A stretch of DNA of 64,000 nt from Nocardioides eburneiflavus (GCF_004785795.1 NZ_SRRO01000001.1:2728001-2792000); one strand, 5' to 3'; positions 7,906-16,947 are shown, numbered from the stretch's first letter. The notes: generated from the sequence alone by a model not told the origin. Made by a program: numbers and translations.

Positions 7906-9135
7906 TCAGGCCGGCACCGCCGCGGGGCGGGTCAGGCCGACGCGGCACGCGGCCGCGGTGACCAGCGCAGAGGTCCCGAGGAGGACGAGTGCCACCCCGA
8001 GCCCGCCGAGGGCCGCGGAGAGGCCGAGCACCAGCAGCGGGCAGACGAACTCGCCGAGGAAGAGCGCGGCCGTCCAGAGACCGGTGCCGCGACCGCGCTG
8101 CTCGAAGGAGAGGCCGGCCAGCGCCCACACCAGGAGGGTCGGCAGCAGCAGGCCGGTGCCGGCGGAGGCGATGACGGCACCGACGACGATGACGGGGACG
8201 GTGTCCCCGAGGCCCACGACCACCAGGCCCACGCCGGCGAGGGCGAACGCGACGGGCAGGAGCGTCGCCGTGCCCTTGCGCGAGACCCGGCCGAAGGTGA
8301 AGGCACCCGCCGCGGTCGCGGCGGAGGCGACGGCGGTGACGGCGCCGATGACCGGCACGGCCTCGATCCCCACCTGGTCGAGGACGAAGGGCAGCTCCAC
8401 GATCGGCGCGAAGAACACGACGCCGCCGAAGAGGGAGACCAGGCAGGGCGCGAGCAGGGCGCGCACCGGCACGGGCGGCAGGGCCGTACGCGTGGTCCCG
8501 CCGGCGTCCTCCCCCGAGGAGCGGGGCTGCCAGAGGAGCGCTGCGGCGAGCACCGCGAAGACCAGGCTCGAGGCGTACAGCCAGAACGGCGTACGCCAGC
8601 TGTGCGCCCCCAGGCCGCCGCCGAGGGCGAAGAAGAGGGTCGCGGACAGTGAGGCGAAGACGGTCTGGAGGCCGAGCCACCGGTCCCTCTCGGGGCCGGA
8701 GAAGTAGTCGGCGACCAGGGTGGTGCAGCAGGTCATGATCGCCGCCTCGGCCACACCGAGACCGACGCGGCTGAGCACGATCGCAGGCAGCCCGTCGAGC
8801 CACAGGGGAGCGGTGCCGAACGCTGCGTAGACGACCAGGGCGACCACGAGCAACCGCTTGCGGCCGAACCGGTCGACGACGCTGCCCGCGAACGGCGCCA
8901 GCAGGGCGATCATCAGGGCAGGGACCGTGAGCGAGAGCGGCACGAGCGCCCTCGCCTGGGCGGTGTCGCCGAAGTGGCCCTGCATGGAGGGAAGGACCGG
9001 CGCGAGGAGCACTGCGCCGAGGACGGGCAGGCAGCTCATGAACATGAGCAGCACTCCCTGCGGGCGGCCCGCTCGACGGGGCCCGCCGTCGGCGGCGCGG
9101 GTGGGGGCGGGTGCGGTGGTCGGGCTGGTGGACAT
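7906..9135 (-). CDS. MFS transporter
   Basis: A 409-residue major facilitator with about 12 membrane segments. Motif A is intact in the loop between helices 2 and 3 (GSVVDRFGRKRLLV), and the helix-4/5 region GVAEAAIMTCCTTLVADYF is of the drug/metabolite proton-antiporter type. It most likely exports or imports a small organic molecule; the substrate is unknown. An ATG at 9135 preceded by GGAG at proper spacing is preferred over the GTG two codons earlier, which overlaps that GGAG. It is transcribed alone. Confidence 0.88.
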   Translation of the reverse strand: MSTSPTTAPAPTRAADGGPRRAGRPQGVLLMFMSCLPVLGAVLLAPVLPSMQGHFGDTAQARALVPLSLTVPALMIALLAPFAGSVVDRFGRKRLLVVALVVYAAFGTAPLWLDGLPAIVLSRVGLGVAEAAIMTCCTTLVADYFSGPERDRWLGLQTVFASLSATLFFALGGGLGAHSWRTPFWLYASSLVFAVLAAALLWQPRSSGEDAGGTTRTALPPVPVRALLAPCLVSLFGGVVFFAPIVELPFVLDQVGIEAVPVIGAVTAVASAATAAGAFTFGRVSRKGTATLLPVAFALAGVGLVVVGLGDTVPVIVVGAVIASAGTGLLLPTLLVWALAGLSFEQRGRGTGLWTAALFLGEFVCPLLVLGLSAALGGLGVALVLLGTSALVTAAACRVGLTRPAAVPA

Positions 9136-9266
9136 GGCCACTCCAGGGCTCGTCGGGGGAGTGCGAGGGCGTGACGGGCGTCACGGCGTCAGGGTGGGGT
9201 GCGCGAACGCCCTCGCGGAAGTCGACGATGTTGAGCGGTGTCATCCACGCCGTCGATAACCGCAGG

Positions 9267-10205
9267 TCACAGCGGGGGCGGGGGGTCCTCGGCGAGCTCG
9301 CGACCCAGCTCTTCGAGAGTGCGTCGGAGCCACTCGTGGGCCGGGTCGCGGCGGTGGGAGGGGTGCCACCAGAACCCCTCCTTGACCGGGACCGCATCCC
9401 ATGGGCACGGCAGCAGGCGGACGCCGGCCGTAGGGGCGAGGCGGTGCGCCAGCCGGGCCTGGAGCACCGTGATGCGCTGCGTGCCGGCCACGAGGAACGG
9501 CAGCGCGAGGAAGCTGTCGGCCGTGACCTCGACCCGCGGCTCGATCCCGAGCATGCTGAGCTGCCGGGCCGCGGGCGCGAACGCCGTCGGCAGGTCCCAC
9601 ATCACCACCCACGGCAGTGCGGCGACGTCGGCCATGGTCAGCTCGTCGCCGACCCGGTCGTTGTCCCGGCTGACGACGCACACCCACGTGTCGTCGAACA
9701 GGTCGGTGAAGGGGATGTCGGTCAGGAACCCGTGCGGGAGGACCACGCCGTCCACGGTCCGGAGGTTCTCGGCCGCGTTGTCCACGAACTCCGGTTCGGC
9801 CTGGCGCAGGGCCAGCCGGACGTGGGGAGCGATCTCTGCGAACCGTCGCACGACTCGTTCGCCGAAGACCGCGGTGGCGTAGTCGGACATCATCAGGCGG
9901 AACGTGCGCTCGGACGTGGCGGCCTCGAACAGCGGCGAGGCGTCGAAGACCCGGTGCACGCCGGCCAGTGCCAGCTCGATCGGCGCCCGGAGCTGCTGGG
10001 CCAGCGTGGTCAGCTCGTACTGGTTGCCGGTGCGGTGCAACAGCTCGTCGCCGAAGTGCCGGCGCAGCCGTCCGAGGGCGGCCGACACCGCCGGCTGGCT
10101 GAGTCCGAGCCGCTCGGCCGCGCGGGTGACGTTGCGCTCGCGGAGGAGCGCGTCGAGCGTCGGCAGAAGGTTGAGGTCCAGGTTGCGGAGGGTGGGCCCG
10201 GTCAC
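9267..10205 (-). CDS. LysR family regulator of cluster A
   Basis: A 312-residue LysR-type regulator. Residues 8-65 are the winged HTH (LDLNLLPTLDALLRERNVTR, then AAERLGLSQPAVSAALGRLR), followed by a periplasmic-binding-protein-like effector domain (about 90-305). The sequence is of the NodD/NahR/LinR type, whose members usually sense aromatic acids. It is divergent from the FAD hydroxylase that begins the catabolic run 10336-16399, so it is the probable co-inducer-dependent activator. The GTG at 10205 puts the HTH at the usual distance from the N-terminus; an ATG at 10241 is the alternative. Confidence 0.9.
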   Translation of the reverse strand: MTGPTLRNLDLNLLPTLDALLRERNVTRAAERLGLSQPAVSAALGRLRRHFGDELLHRTGNQYELTTLAQQLRAPIELALAGVHRVFDASPLFEAATSERTFRLMMSDYATAVFGERVVRRFAEIAPHVRLALRQAEPEFVDNAAENLRTVDGVVLPHGFLTDIPFTDLFDDTWVCVVSRDNDRVGDELTMADVAALPWVVMWDLPTAFAPAARQLSMLGIEPRVEVTADSFLALPFLVAGTQRITVLQARLAHRLAPTAGVRLLPCPWDAVPVKEGFWWHPSHRRDPAHEWLRRTLEELGRELAEDPPPPL

Positions 10206-10219
10206 CCCATCACCATAAG

Positions 10220-10249
10220 GCCGATGGATGGCCGGGATCATCGATCGGC
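10220..10249. promoter_or_regulatory. Inverted repeat in the LysR/hydroxylase intergenic region
   Basis: GCCGAT (10220-10225) and ATCGGC (10244-10249) form an inverted repeat with 18 bases between, in the only divergent gap of cluster A. LysR proteins bind interrupted dyads, often with a T-N11-A core, in such gaps. This spacing is longer than typical, so it is a candidate only. If the regulator starts at the ATG at 10241 the site would overlap its first codons. Confidence 0.35.
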
Positions 10250-10335
10250 TCTTCCCTGATGGTGGTGCGGCTTCCACAGTGGTGTACGTCACTTCCGTCC
10301 ACGGACGGTCCGCCCGCCAGTCACCGGGAGCTCTC

Positions 10336-11466
10336 GTGCCCGCAGTTCGATCCGTGCTCGTCGTCGGCGCCGGTGCCGCCGGCTGCGCCACCGCCACCCT
10401 GCTCGCCGAGGCCGGTGTCTCGGTCGACCTGATCGACATCAAGCCTGACGTCAGTGCGCTCGGCTCCGGGATCACGCTCCAGGGCAACGCCCTCCGGGTG
10501 CTCCGCCAGCTCGGCGTCTGGGGCCGGGTCACCGAGCGCGGCTACGCCTTCGACACCCTCGGCCTGCGCGCGCCGGACCCGGACGGAACCCTGATCGTCG
10601 AGCTCACCGACGTCCGGACGGGGGGAGACGACCTGCCGGCGACGGTCGGCATGTACCGCCCGGACCTGGCTGGGATCCTCGTCGACCGGGCGACCGGTGC
10701 CGGTGCCAAGGTCCGGTTCGGCACGACCTGCACCGCGATGACCCAGGACGACACGGGCGTGGACGTGACGTTCGCCGATGGCTCCTCCGGGCGGTACGAC
10801 CTCGTGGTCGGTGCCGACGGCATCCGGTCCCGGACCCGCCGGCAGCTGGGCATCGACCTCGAGACGCGGAGCACGGGCATGGGGATCTGGCGGGTGTTCG
10901 CGCCGCGGCCGGCCTCGGTGACGCGCACCGACCTCTACTACGGCGGGCCCTGCTACATCGCCGGCTACTGCCCCACCGGCGAGGACTCGGTGTACGCCTA
11001 CCTCGTCGAGGACGCGCAGGACCGGAGCCGGCTCTCCCCGGAGGAGTCCCTGGACGTGATGCGCTCCCTGGCGGCGGCCTACCACGGTCCGTGGGACGAG
11101 ATCCGCGAGTCGATGACCGACCCGGCACGCGTGAACCACACCCTGTTCGAGACCCACCTCCTCGATGCGCCGTGGCACCGCGGCCGCGTCGTGCTGATCG
11201 GCGACGCCGCCCACACGTGCCCGCCGACCCTCGCCCAGGGTGCCGCGCAGGCGCTCGAGGACGCGGCCGTGCTCGCCGAGCTCCTCCTCGCCCACGACGC
11301 GGTCGGCGACGAGCTCTGGACCGCGTTCACCGACCGGCGCCTGCCGCGTTCCACGGAGGTCGTGGACGCCTCGGTCCAGCTCGGCCAGTGGCTGCTCGAC
11401 CGCGAGGAGGGTGACGTACCTGCCCTGATGGCCCGGATCGCTCACCTCCTCGCCGAACCCGCCTGA
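10336..11466 (+). CDS. FAD-dependent aromatic hydroxylase
   Basis: A 376-residue class A flavoprotein monooxygenase of the p-hydroxybenzoate-hydroxylase fold, which adds a hydroxyl group to an activated aromatic or heteroaromatic ring using O2 and NAD(P)H. The FAD motifs are complete: GxGxxG near the start (VLVVGAGAAG), the DG motif (LVVGADGIRSRTR) mid-protein, and the GD motif (VVLIGDAAHTCPPTLAQGAA) near residue 290. The GTG at 10336 has GGGAG upstream and places the Rossmann motif at the N-terminus. It is first in the cluster A operon, followed 28 bases later by a ring-cleavage-type dioxygenase. The substrate is not predictable. Confidence 0.9.
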   Translation: MPAVRSVLVVGAGAAGCATATLLAEAGVSVDLIDIKPDVSALGSGITLQGNALRVLRQLGVWGRVTERGYAFDTLGLRAPDPDGTLIVELTDVRTGGDDLPATVGMYRPDLAGILVDRATGAGAKVRFGTTCTAMTQDDTGVDVTFADGSSGRYDLVVGADGIRSRTRRQLGIDLETRSTGMGIWRVFAPRPASVTRTDLYYGGPCYIAGYCPTGEDSVYAYLVEDAQDRSRLSPEESLDVMRSLAAAYHGPWDEIRESMTDPARVNHTLFETHLLDAPWHRGRVVLIGDAAHTCPPTLAQGAAQALEDAAVLAELLLAHDAVGDELWTAFTDRRLPRSTEVVDASVQLGQWLLDREEGDVPALMARIAHLLAEPA

Positions 11467-11494
11467 CCCACCGATCCACCGCCCAGGAGCTCCC

Positions 11495-12472
11495 ATGACC
11501 ACCTCCGACCTGTCCGCACTGCCCACCAACGCCCGCGGCGAACGGCTCATCACCCACCTGCGCCACGTCGACCTCGCAGTGCCCGACTACGACAAGCAGC
11601 TGCGCTTCTACACCGAGATGTGGGGCCTCTCGCCCGAGACCACCGACGACGGGATCGCCTTCCTCGCCGCGGAGGGGTCCCCGGAGCAGTACTCGGTCCG
11701 GCTGCGCAGGGCCGAGGAGAAGCGGCTCGACCTGATCTCCTTCGGTGCCGCCACCACCGGCGACGTGGACGCGATGGCGCAGCGCCTCGCGACGGCGGGC
11801 GTGCCGCTGGTCGCCGAGCCGGACAAGCTCCAGACGCCCGGAGGCGGCTACGGCTTCCGCTTCTTCGACAACGACGGCCGCACCGTGGAGATCTCCTCCG
11901 ACGTCGCGGTGCGCCGGCACCGCCGGATCGAGGAGGGCGAGTCGATCCCGGTCAAGCTCTCGCACGTCGTCATCAACTCGCCGAACCCCGAGGCCACGGT
12001 CGCGTTCTACGACGAGCACCTCAGCTTCGCGCTGTCCGACACCCTGCACTCGCCGCACATGGGCGAGGTCATGTGGTTCATGCGGACCAACCCCGCGCAC
12101 CACAGCCTCGCGATCGCCCGGTGCCCGCACGTGTCGCTGCACCACGCGTCGTTCGAGATGCGCGGCGTCGACGAGTACATGCGCGGCAGCGGCCGCCTGA
12201 TGCGGGCAGGGGTCGAGAAGGTCTGGGGTCCCGGGCGCCACCTGGCGGGCAACAACACCTTCACCTACTTCCTCGACCCGCACGGCAACACCATCGAGTA
12301 CACGACCGAGCTCGAGGAGCTCGACGAGGACAGCTGGCACCCGCACCTGTACGACTTCTCCGACCCCGAGGTCACCGACCAGTGGGGCACGGCGAACCCG
12401 ATGAGCGAGTTCGTCGCCAAGCAGTCGTTCAACGACCCGGACCGCGGCGTCTTCGTCGCGCCGCCGGTGTGA
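11495..12472 (+). CDS. Type I extradiol dioxygenase (VOC family)
   Basis: A 325-residue two-module vicinal-oxygen-chelate protein. The N-terminal module (about 20-135) and catalytic C-terminal module (about 150-275) have the Fe(II) facial-triad positions: His in KLSHVVINSPN, His in SLHHASFEM and Glu in DPHGNTIEY. This is the layout of catechol 2,3-dioxygenase-type enzymes, which cut a catechol or hydroxypyridine-like ring next to the hydroxyls. It follows the hydroxylase directly, so it probably cleaves that enzyme's dihydroxylated product. A lyase-type (glyoxalase) function is less likely given two modules and the neighbours. Confidence 0.85.
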   Translation: MTTSDLSALPTNARGERLITHLRHVDLAVPDYDKQLRFYTEMWGLSPETTDDGIAFLAAEGSPEQYSVRLRRAEEKRLDLISFGAATTGDVDAMAQRLATAGVPLVAEPDKLQTPGGGYGFRFFDNDGRTVEISSDVAVRRHRRIEEGESIPVKLSHVVINSPNPEATVAFYDEHLSFALSDTLHSPHMGEVMWFMRTNPAHHSLAIARCPHVSLHHASFEMRGVDEYMRGSGRLMRAGVEKVWGPGRHLAGNNTFTYFLDPHGNTIEYTTELEELDEDSWHPHLYDFSDPEVTDQWGTANPMSEFVAKQSFNDPDRGVFVAPPV

Positions 12473-12479
12473 GCCACGG

Positions 12480-13463
12480 ATGCGACTCGCCACGTTCACC
12501 GCTCCGGACCTGCTGACCCCCTGCGTCGGCGTGGTCGAGGACGAGACGGTGCTCGCGTTCCCCGAGGACCTCACCATGCGCGACGTGGCGGCGGCGGGGG
12601 TCGACGCCGCCGTCCGTCTCGCGGAGGCGGCGCGCGGACGGGAGCCCGCCCGACCGCTGTCGTCGGTCCGTCTGCTCGCTCCGCTGGAGCCGGCGTCGGT
12701 GCGCGACTTCGTCACCTTCGAGGAGCACGTGGACGGCGTACGCCGCAGTGTTGACGGCAGCGCCGGCGTCCCGGACGCGTGGTACGACGCCCCGACGTTC
12801 TACTTCACCAATCCGCACACGATCCTCGGCCCGGACGAGGACGTCCCCTTCCCGGCCGCGTGCCGGGCACGGGACTTCGAGCTGGAGGTCGCGGTCGTCG
12901 TCGGCGCTCCCGGCACGTCGCTGGGCGTCGACGAGGCCCGCGACCACGTCTTCGGCTACACGATCATGAACGACTGGTCCGCACGGGACCTGCAGTCGCG
13001 CGAGATGCAGGTCCGGCTGGGCCCGGCGAAGGGCAAGGACTTCGCCACCACGCTCGGCCCGTGGATCGTGACCGCCGACGAGCTCGACCACCGCAGGGAC
13101 GCAGACGGCTTCCTCGACCTCTGGTGCTCCGTCGAGGTCAATGGCGTGGAGCTCGGCCGCGACCTGCTCGCCAACGCGGGGTGGACGTTCGAGGCGATGA
13201 TCGCGTACGCGTCCAGGGACGGCCGCGTCGAGTGCGGCGACGTGCTCGGCTCGGGCACCGTCGGCAACGGCGGCTGCCTCGCCGAGCTCTGGGGCCGGCA
13301 CGGTTCGCAGGCTCCGCCGCCGCTCCAGCCCGGCGACCTCGTGACCCTCACCGTCGAGGGCATCGGCTCCGTCAGCAACCGGGTCGCGGTCGCGGACCCC
13401 CCGCCGCCGGTCGCCCCCGTACGACGCCGTGACCCCGCCGCTGCCCGGCAGGTCCTGCGATGA
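12480..13463 (+). CDS. Fumarylacetoacetate hydrolase family protein
   Basis: A 327-residue protein of the FAH superfamily, whose members hydrolyse C-C bonds of 1,3-diketo acids or hydrate and decarboxylate meta-cleavage products, using Mg2+ or Ca2+. The C-terminal catalytic domain shows the metal-binding ARDFELEVAVVVG and the family signature FGYTIMNDWSARDLQ, followed by GPAKGKDFATTLGPW. The N-terminal region is a separate small domain, as in the two-domain members. It starts 8 bases after the dioxygenase and overlaps the next gene by 4. It could act after ring cleavage in cluster A, as hydrolase or hydratase. Confidence 0.88.
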   Translation: MRLATFTAPDLLTPCVGVVEDETVLAFPEDLTMRDVAAAGVDAAVRLAEAARGREPARPLSSVRLLAPLEPASVRDFVTFEEHVDGVRRSVDGSAGVPDAWYDAPTFYFTNPHTILGPDEDVPFPAACRARDFELEVAVVVGAPGTSLGVDEARDHVFGYTIMNDWSARDLQSREMQVRLGPAKGKDFATTLGPWIVTADELDHRRDADGFLDLWCSVEVNGVELGRDLLANAGWTFEAMIAYASRDGRVECGDVLGSGTVGNGGCLAELWGRHGSQAPPPLQPGDLVTLTVEGIGSVSNRVAVADPPPPVAPVRRRDPAAARQVLR

Positions 13464-14215
13464 GCACCCTGACGGGGCGGACGGTGGTCGTGACCGGGGC
13501 AGCGTCGGGGATCGGCGCCGCAGTCGCCGACGCCGCCCGGGCATCCGGTGCGCGAGTCGTGCCGGTCGACCGGACGGCCGCGGACGACGTACGCCGGCTC
13601 GACGTGCGGGAGGCGTGCCAGTGGGCGGCACTGGCCGGGACGCTGGCAGGCGGGCCGGTCCACGGCCTCGTCAACTGTGCCGGCACGACGTGGCGAGCAC
13701 GCCTCGGCGACGTCGATCCGCAGGCCTTCGCCGACACGCACGCGGTCAACGTGCTCGGACCCCTGCTGGGCATCCAGGCCCTCGCACCACTGATGCCGAG
13801 CGGTGCGTCGATCGTCAACATCGGCTCGCTCGCCGCCTTCCAGGGCCACTACCCGGTGGCCTACACGACGAGCAAGTGGTCGCTGCGCGGACTGACGCGC
13901 GCCGCCGCCCTCGAGCTCGGAGCACAGGGCATCCGGGTCAATGCGGTGCACCCGGGCTTCGTGGAGACCTCGATGACCGCAGGCGCCCCGACCGACTTCC
14001 GAGAGGCGTCCGTCGCCGGCACCCTGCTCGGTCGGGCAGGCCGACCGGAGGAGGTCGCCGCGGTCGTCTGCTTCCTGCTGGGCGACGCCGCGTCCTTCGT
14101 CACCGGTGTCGACCTGCCCGTCGACGGCGGCGCCGCCTCGCACGGCGGCGCGAAGACCGTCTCGGACGCGCTCCGTCCGCACTACCGCAGTCCGGCACCC
14201 GTTGCCGCTCCCTGA
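13460..14215 (+). CDS. Short-chain dehydrogenase/reductase
   Basis: A 251-residue classical SDR using NAD(P)(H). Cofactor motif TGAASGIG is near residues 12-19, NCAGT follows, the catalytic Ser lies in NIGSLAAFQG and the catalytic pair in YTTSK (about residues 135-139). The C-terminal VDGGAA is typical. The ATGA overlap with the previous gene shows translational coupling within cluster A. It probably interconverts a hydroxyl and a keto group of a pathway intermediate or dehydrogenates a cis-diol; the sequence alone does not decide which. Confidence 0.9.
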   Translation: MSTLTGRTVVVTGAASGIGAAVADAARASGARVVPVDRTAADDVRRLDVREACQWAALAGTLAGGPVHGLVNCAGTTWRARLGDVDPQAFADTHAVNVLGPLLGIQALAPLMPSGASIVNIGSLAAFQGHYPVAYTTSKWSLRGLTRAAALELGAQGIRVNAVHPGFVETSMTAGAPTDFREASVAGTLLGRAGRPEEVAAVVCFLLGDAASFVTGVDLPVDGGAASHGGAKTVSDALRPHYRSPAPVAAP

Positions 14216-14243
14216 CCGCGACCGCTACGACCGAAGGATCACG

Positions 14244-15425
14244 ATGTTCGAGTACTTCCCGGGCAACTACGTCTGGAACCTGGGGGTCGTCGCGACCCTC
14301 AACAGCGGCGGGACGATCGACGAGGTCGACCGAGCCTGCCGCCCCCTCCTCGAGCTCGCCGGCCGGGGTTCCGACCTCGGCACCGGCGAGTTCATGGCGG
14401 CCTGGCGGCGCGTCGCCGACCAGCTCGAGGAGCAGGCCGTCGACGCGGAGAAGGCGGGCCATCCCCGCACTGCCGGGCAGAAGTACTTCCGCGCATCGGT
14501 GTACGTGTCGCAGGCGGAGCGGATGCAGAGCGCCAAGGACGAGGGTCGCAACGCGGAGTACCTGCGCAGCGTCGACCTGCTCGTGCGATCGCTCGAGCTG
14601 GTCGACCCGGCGACGACGAGGGTGGAGGTGCCCTACACCGAGGACGGCGTCGACACGAGCCTGCCGGCGTACTTCTGCAACGCCTCTGCCGACGTTACGC
14701 CGGTCCCGGTGATGATCCTGTGGAACGGGCTGGACTCGACCAAGGAGATGATGGTCGGCTCAGGCTTCCACCACGAGATGGCGGCGCGCGGCATCTCGAC
14801 GCTGATGGTCGACTGCCCGGGGAGCGGAGAGGCACTGAGGCTGCGCGGGCTCACCGCCCGCGTCGACACCGAGGCATGGGCAGCGGCGTGCGTCGACTGG
14901 CTCGAGACCCGTGCCGACGTACGCCACGACCGGATCGGGCTCGCGGGCTGGTCGCTGGGCGGCTACTACGCACCGCGGGCGGCGGCGTTCGAGGAGCGCC
15001 TGGCGCTCTGCGTGGCGTGGGGCGCCAACCACGACTGGGGAGAGGTGCAGAAGCGCCGGCTCGCCCGCGAGGGCGAGAACCCGGTGCCGCACTACTGGGA
15101 CCACGTCCTGTGGGTCTGGGGGGAGGACGACGTCGACAGCTTCATCGCCAGGGCCGAGGACGTCCACCTGGACGGGGTGGTGGAGCAGATCACCGTGCCG
15201 TTCCTCATCGTGCACGGTGAGAACGACCGCCAGATCCCGGTCGGGCTCGCGCACCGCTCCTTCGAGCAGGCGGTGAACAGCCCGAAGCGGGACCTGCGCG
15301 TCTTCACCGCAGAGGAGGGCGCTGCCGAGCACATCGGGCTGGACCACCTGCCGCTCGTGATCGACCACATCGCCGACTGGGTCTCCGACACCTTCGCCGA
15401 GCTCGACGGAGCAGCCCCACGATGA
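14244..15425 (+). CDS. Alpha/beta hydrolase, FrsA / pseudooxynicotine-hydrolase-like
   Basis: A 393-residue alpha/beta hydrolase with a long N-terminal helical lid (about 1-120) before the catalytic core. That arrangement is shared with FrsA-type esterases and with 2,6-dihydroxypseudooxynicotine hydrolase of Arthrobacter, an enzyme that cleaves a C-C bond beside a pyridine ring. The catalytic Ser is in LAGWSLGGYYAPR, the Asp in VHGENDRQIP and the His in AEHIGLDHLP. The ATG at 14244 starts 28 bases after the SDR, and the 3' end overlaps the cyclase gene by 4 bases. C-C bond cleavage of an acyl side chain is plausible but not shown. Confidence 0.85.
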   Translation: MFEYFPGNYVWNLGVVATLNSGGTIDEVDRACRPLLELAGRGSDLGTGEFMAAWRRVADQLEEQAVDAEKAGHPRTAGQKYFRASVYVSQAERMQSAKDEGRNAEYLRSVDLLVRSLELVDPATTRVEVPYTEDGVDTSLPAYFCNASADVTPVPVMILWNGLDSTKEMMVGSGFHHEMAARGISTLMVDCPGSGEALRLRGLTARVDTEAWAAACVDWLETRADVRHDRIGLAGWSLGGYYAPRAAAFEERLALCVAWGANHDWGEVQKRRLAREGENPVPHYWDHVLWVWGEDDVDSFIARAEDVHLDGVVEQITVPFLIVHGENDRQIPVGLAHRSFEQAVNSPKRDLRVFTAEEGAAEHIGLDHLPLVIDHIADWVSDTFAELDGAAPR

Positions 15426-16399
15426 GGCCCGACCAGCTCGACCGGACCGACCCCGAGGGCGCGATCGCCGCGACGGCCGCCCGGGTCTCGAACTGGGGGC
15501 GCTGGGGCGACGACGACGTCCTCGGCACGATGAACTTCCTCACCGACACCAAGCGGCGCGAGGCCGCCGCCCTGGTGCGGACCGGACGCTCGTACTCGCT
15601 GTCGCAGTCCTTCGACATGGACGGTCCGCAGAAGGGCTGGCGACGACGTACGAACCCGGTGCACACGATGCTCGACACCGGGGTCGACGCCGCCGCGGGC
15701 GTCCAGGGCTTCCCGCACGGCATCGGGGGCGCCGACGACGTCATCGCGATGCCGCTGCAGTGCTCCACGCAGTGGGACGGGCTGGGCCACATCTTCGACC
15801 ACGGGCGGGCGTGGAACGGGAGGCCGGCCGAGCAGGTCGTCACCAGCCTCGGCGACCGGGTCACCGGCATCGAGACGGTGGCTGACCTCGTCGCCGGCCG
15901 GGGCGTGCTGCTCGACGTCGGCCGCGCGCTGGGGTCCGATGGTGAGCTCCCGGACGGGTTCGCGATCACCGAGGAGCACCTCGAGGCCACGATCGCGGCG
16001 CAGGGTCCCACCACGGCCGTCGGGCGCGGCGACATCGTCCTCGTCCGGACCGGACAGCTCACCCGCGCGCGTCGTGAGGGATGGGGCGACTACGCCGGAG
16101 GACCTGCGCCCGGAATGTCCTTCACCACCGCCGACTGGCTGCACGCGACCGAGATCGCGGCGATCGCCACCGACACCTGGGGATTCGAGGTCCGTCCGAA
16201 CGAGTTCGACCACGCCTTCCAGCCGCTCCACCAGATCGCCATTCCGCACATCGGGCTCTTCATCGGGGAGATGTGGGACCTCGATGCCCTCGCCGAGGCC
16301 TGCGCCGCCGACGGCCACCACGACTTCTTCCTCACCGCCTCCCCACTCAGGATCACGGGGGCCGTGGGCGCACCGGCCAACCCGGTGGCGGTGCGGTGA
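15422..16399 (+). CDS. Cyclase family (kynurenine-formamidase-like) metal hydrolase
   Basis: A 325-residue member of the PF04199 cyclase family, metal-dependent hydrolases that act on amides, lactones or formamides. The family metal site is seen as [12 protein letters not shown] (about residues 114-125). Classical members read HxGTHxDxPxH, while this long subfamily often has Gln and Asp at those positions. A further conserved segment is [20 protein letters not shown]. It is the last intact gene of cluster A, coupled to the alpha/beta hydrolase by an ATGA overlap. A ring-opened lactam or amide intermediate would fit, which would hint at an N-heterocyclic substrate; this is speculative. Confidence 0.8.
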   Translation: MRPDQLDRTDPEGAIAATAARVSNWGRWGDDDVLGTMNFLTDTKRREAAALVRTGRSYSLSQSFDMDGPQKGWRRRTNPVHTMLDTGVDAAAGVQGFPHGIGGADDVIAMPLQCSTQWDGLGHIFDHGRAWNGRPAEQVVTSLGDRVTGIETVADLVAGRGVLLDVGRALGSDGELPDGFAITEEHLEATIAAQGPTTAVGRGDIVLVRTGQLTRARREGWGDYAGGPAPGMSFTTADWLHATEIAAIATDTWGFEVRPNEFDHAFQPLHQIAIPHIGLFIGEMWDLDALAEACAADGHHDFFLTASPLRITGAVGAPANPVAVR

Positions 16400-16503
16400 G
16401 GGTCGGGTCCATCTCCAGCCGTCGACCTGGGAGGAGACCACGATTGGCTGACGACGTACCGCCGGGCCGGGACGCCGTCGGTCGAGGTCGGCCTGGACAC
16501 GCA

Positions 16504-16695
16504 CTGGTGGGCGTACGGCACGTGATCCACCGAGACCCCGACCCGCGGTTGCTGCTGCATGGGGAGGTCGACGACACCATCGCCCTCCTTGCCGAGGGCG
16601 GGCTCGCGTTCGACGCCTGTGCAGAGTCCCTCCCGCTGCTGGAGCTGGTGCCGCGCCTGGCGCAGAGGCATCCGCGGCTGGCGGTGGTCGTCGAC
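16504..16695 (+). pseudogene. Amidohydrolase-2 internal fragment
   Basis: One frame encodes [18 protein letters not shown] and continues through an FDACAES segment to [14 protein letters not shown]. This is the middle of a PF04909 amidohydrolase (sugar-lactone/TIM-barrel type). There is no start and no metal-binding N-terminus, and the C-terminal metal-site Asp region is missing. The frame passes directly into a piece of an unrelated SDR. It is the left half of a deletion scar downstream of cluster A. Confidence 0.65.
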
Positions 16696-16713
16696 CGCCT
16701 GGTCGCTGCCCAG

Positions 16714-16812
16714 GAGGTGGCGGGCGCCGTCGCCTACCTGGCGAGCCCCTCCTCCGGCTCGACCACGGGTGTCTGCCTGACCGTCGTCGGCGGCATGAAC
16801 GACCTGCGGCTG
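16714..16812 (+). pseudogene. SDR C-terminal fragment fused to the amidohydrolase remnant
   Basis: In the same frame as the amidohydrolase fragment the sequence becomes [20 protein letters not shown] and then [13 protein letters not shown]. This is the standard last 30-35 residues of a classical SDR (with the usual VDGG changed to VVGG). All upstream SDR motifs are absent. An in-frame deletion between an amidohydrolase gene and a following SDR gene explains it. The frame runs on to a TGA at 16866 through non-homologous sequence. Confidence 0.65.
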
Positions 16813-16947
16813 GGAAGCCCGGGCGCCCTCAGTCGGTTGCGGCTCAGAGGACCAGGCGGCCCGTGAGACCGGTCCGCCACGAGACAGGCGACCAGTGGGA
16901 CGCTTCGAGATGAGCCCCGAGTGTCGACAGCAAGAGAGGTCGTGGCG

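Noticed and set aside
12956..14182. Large antisense frames across the FAH and SDR genes of cluster A
   Set aside because: No recognisable domains, and composition typical of reverse-complement codon bias.
10336..16399. Assigning cluster A to nicotine degradation
   Set aside because: Only the alpha/beta hydrolase and the hydroxylase class recall that pathway; no upper-pathway or amine-oxidase genes are present.
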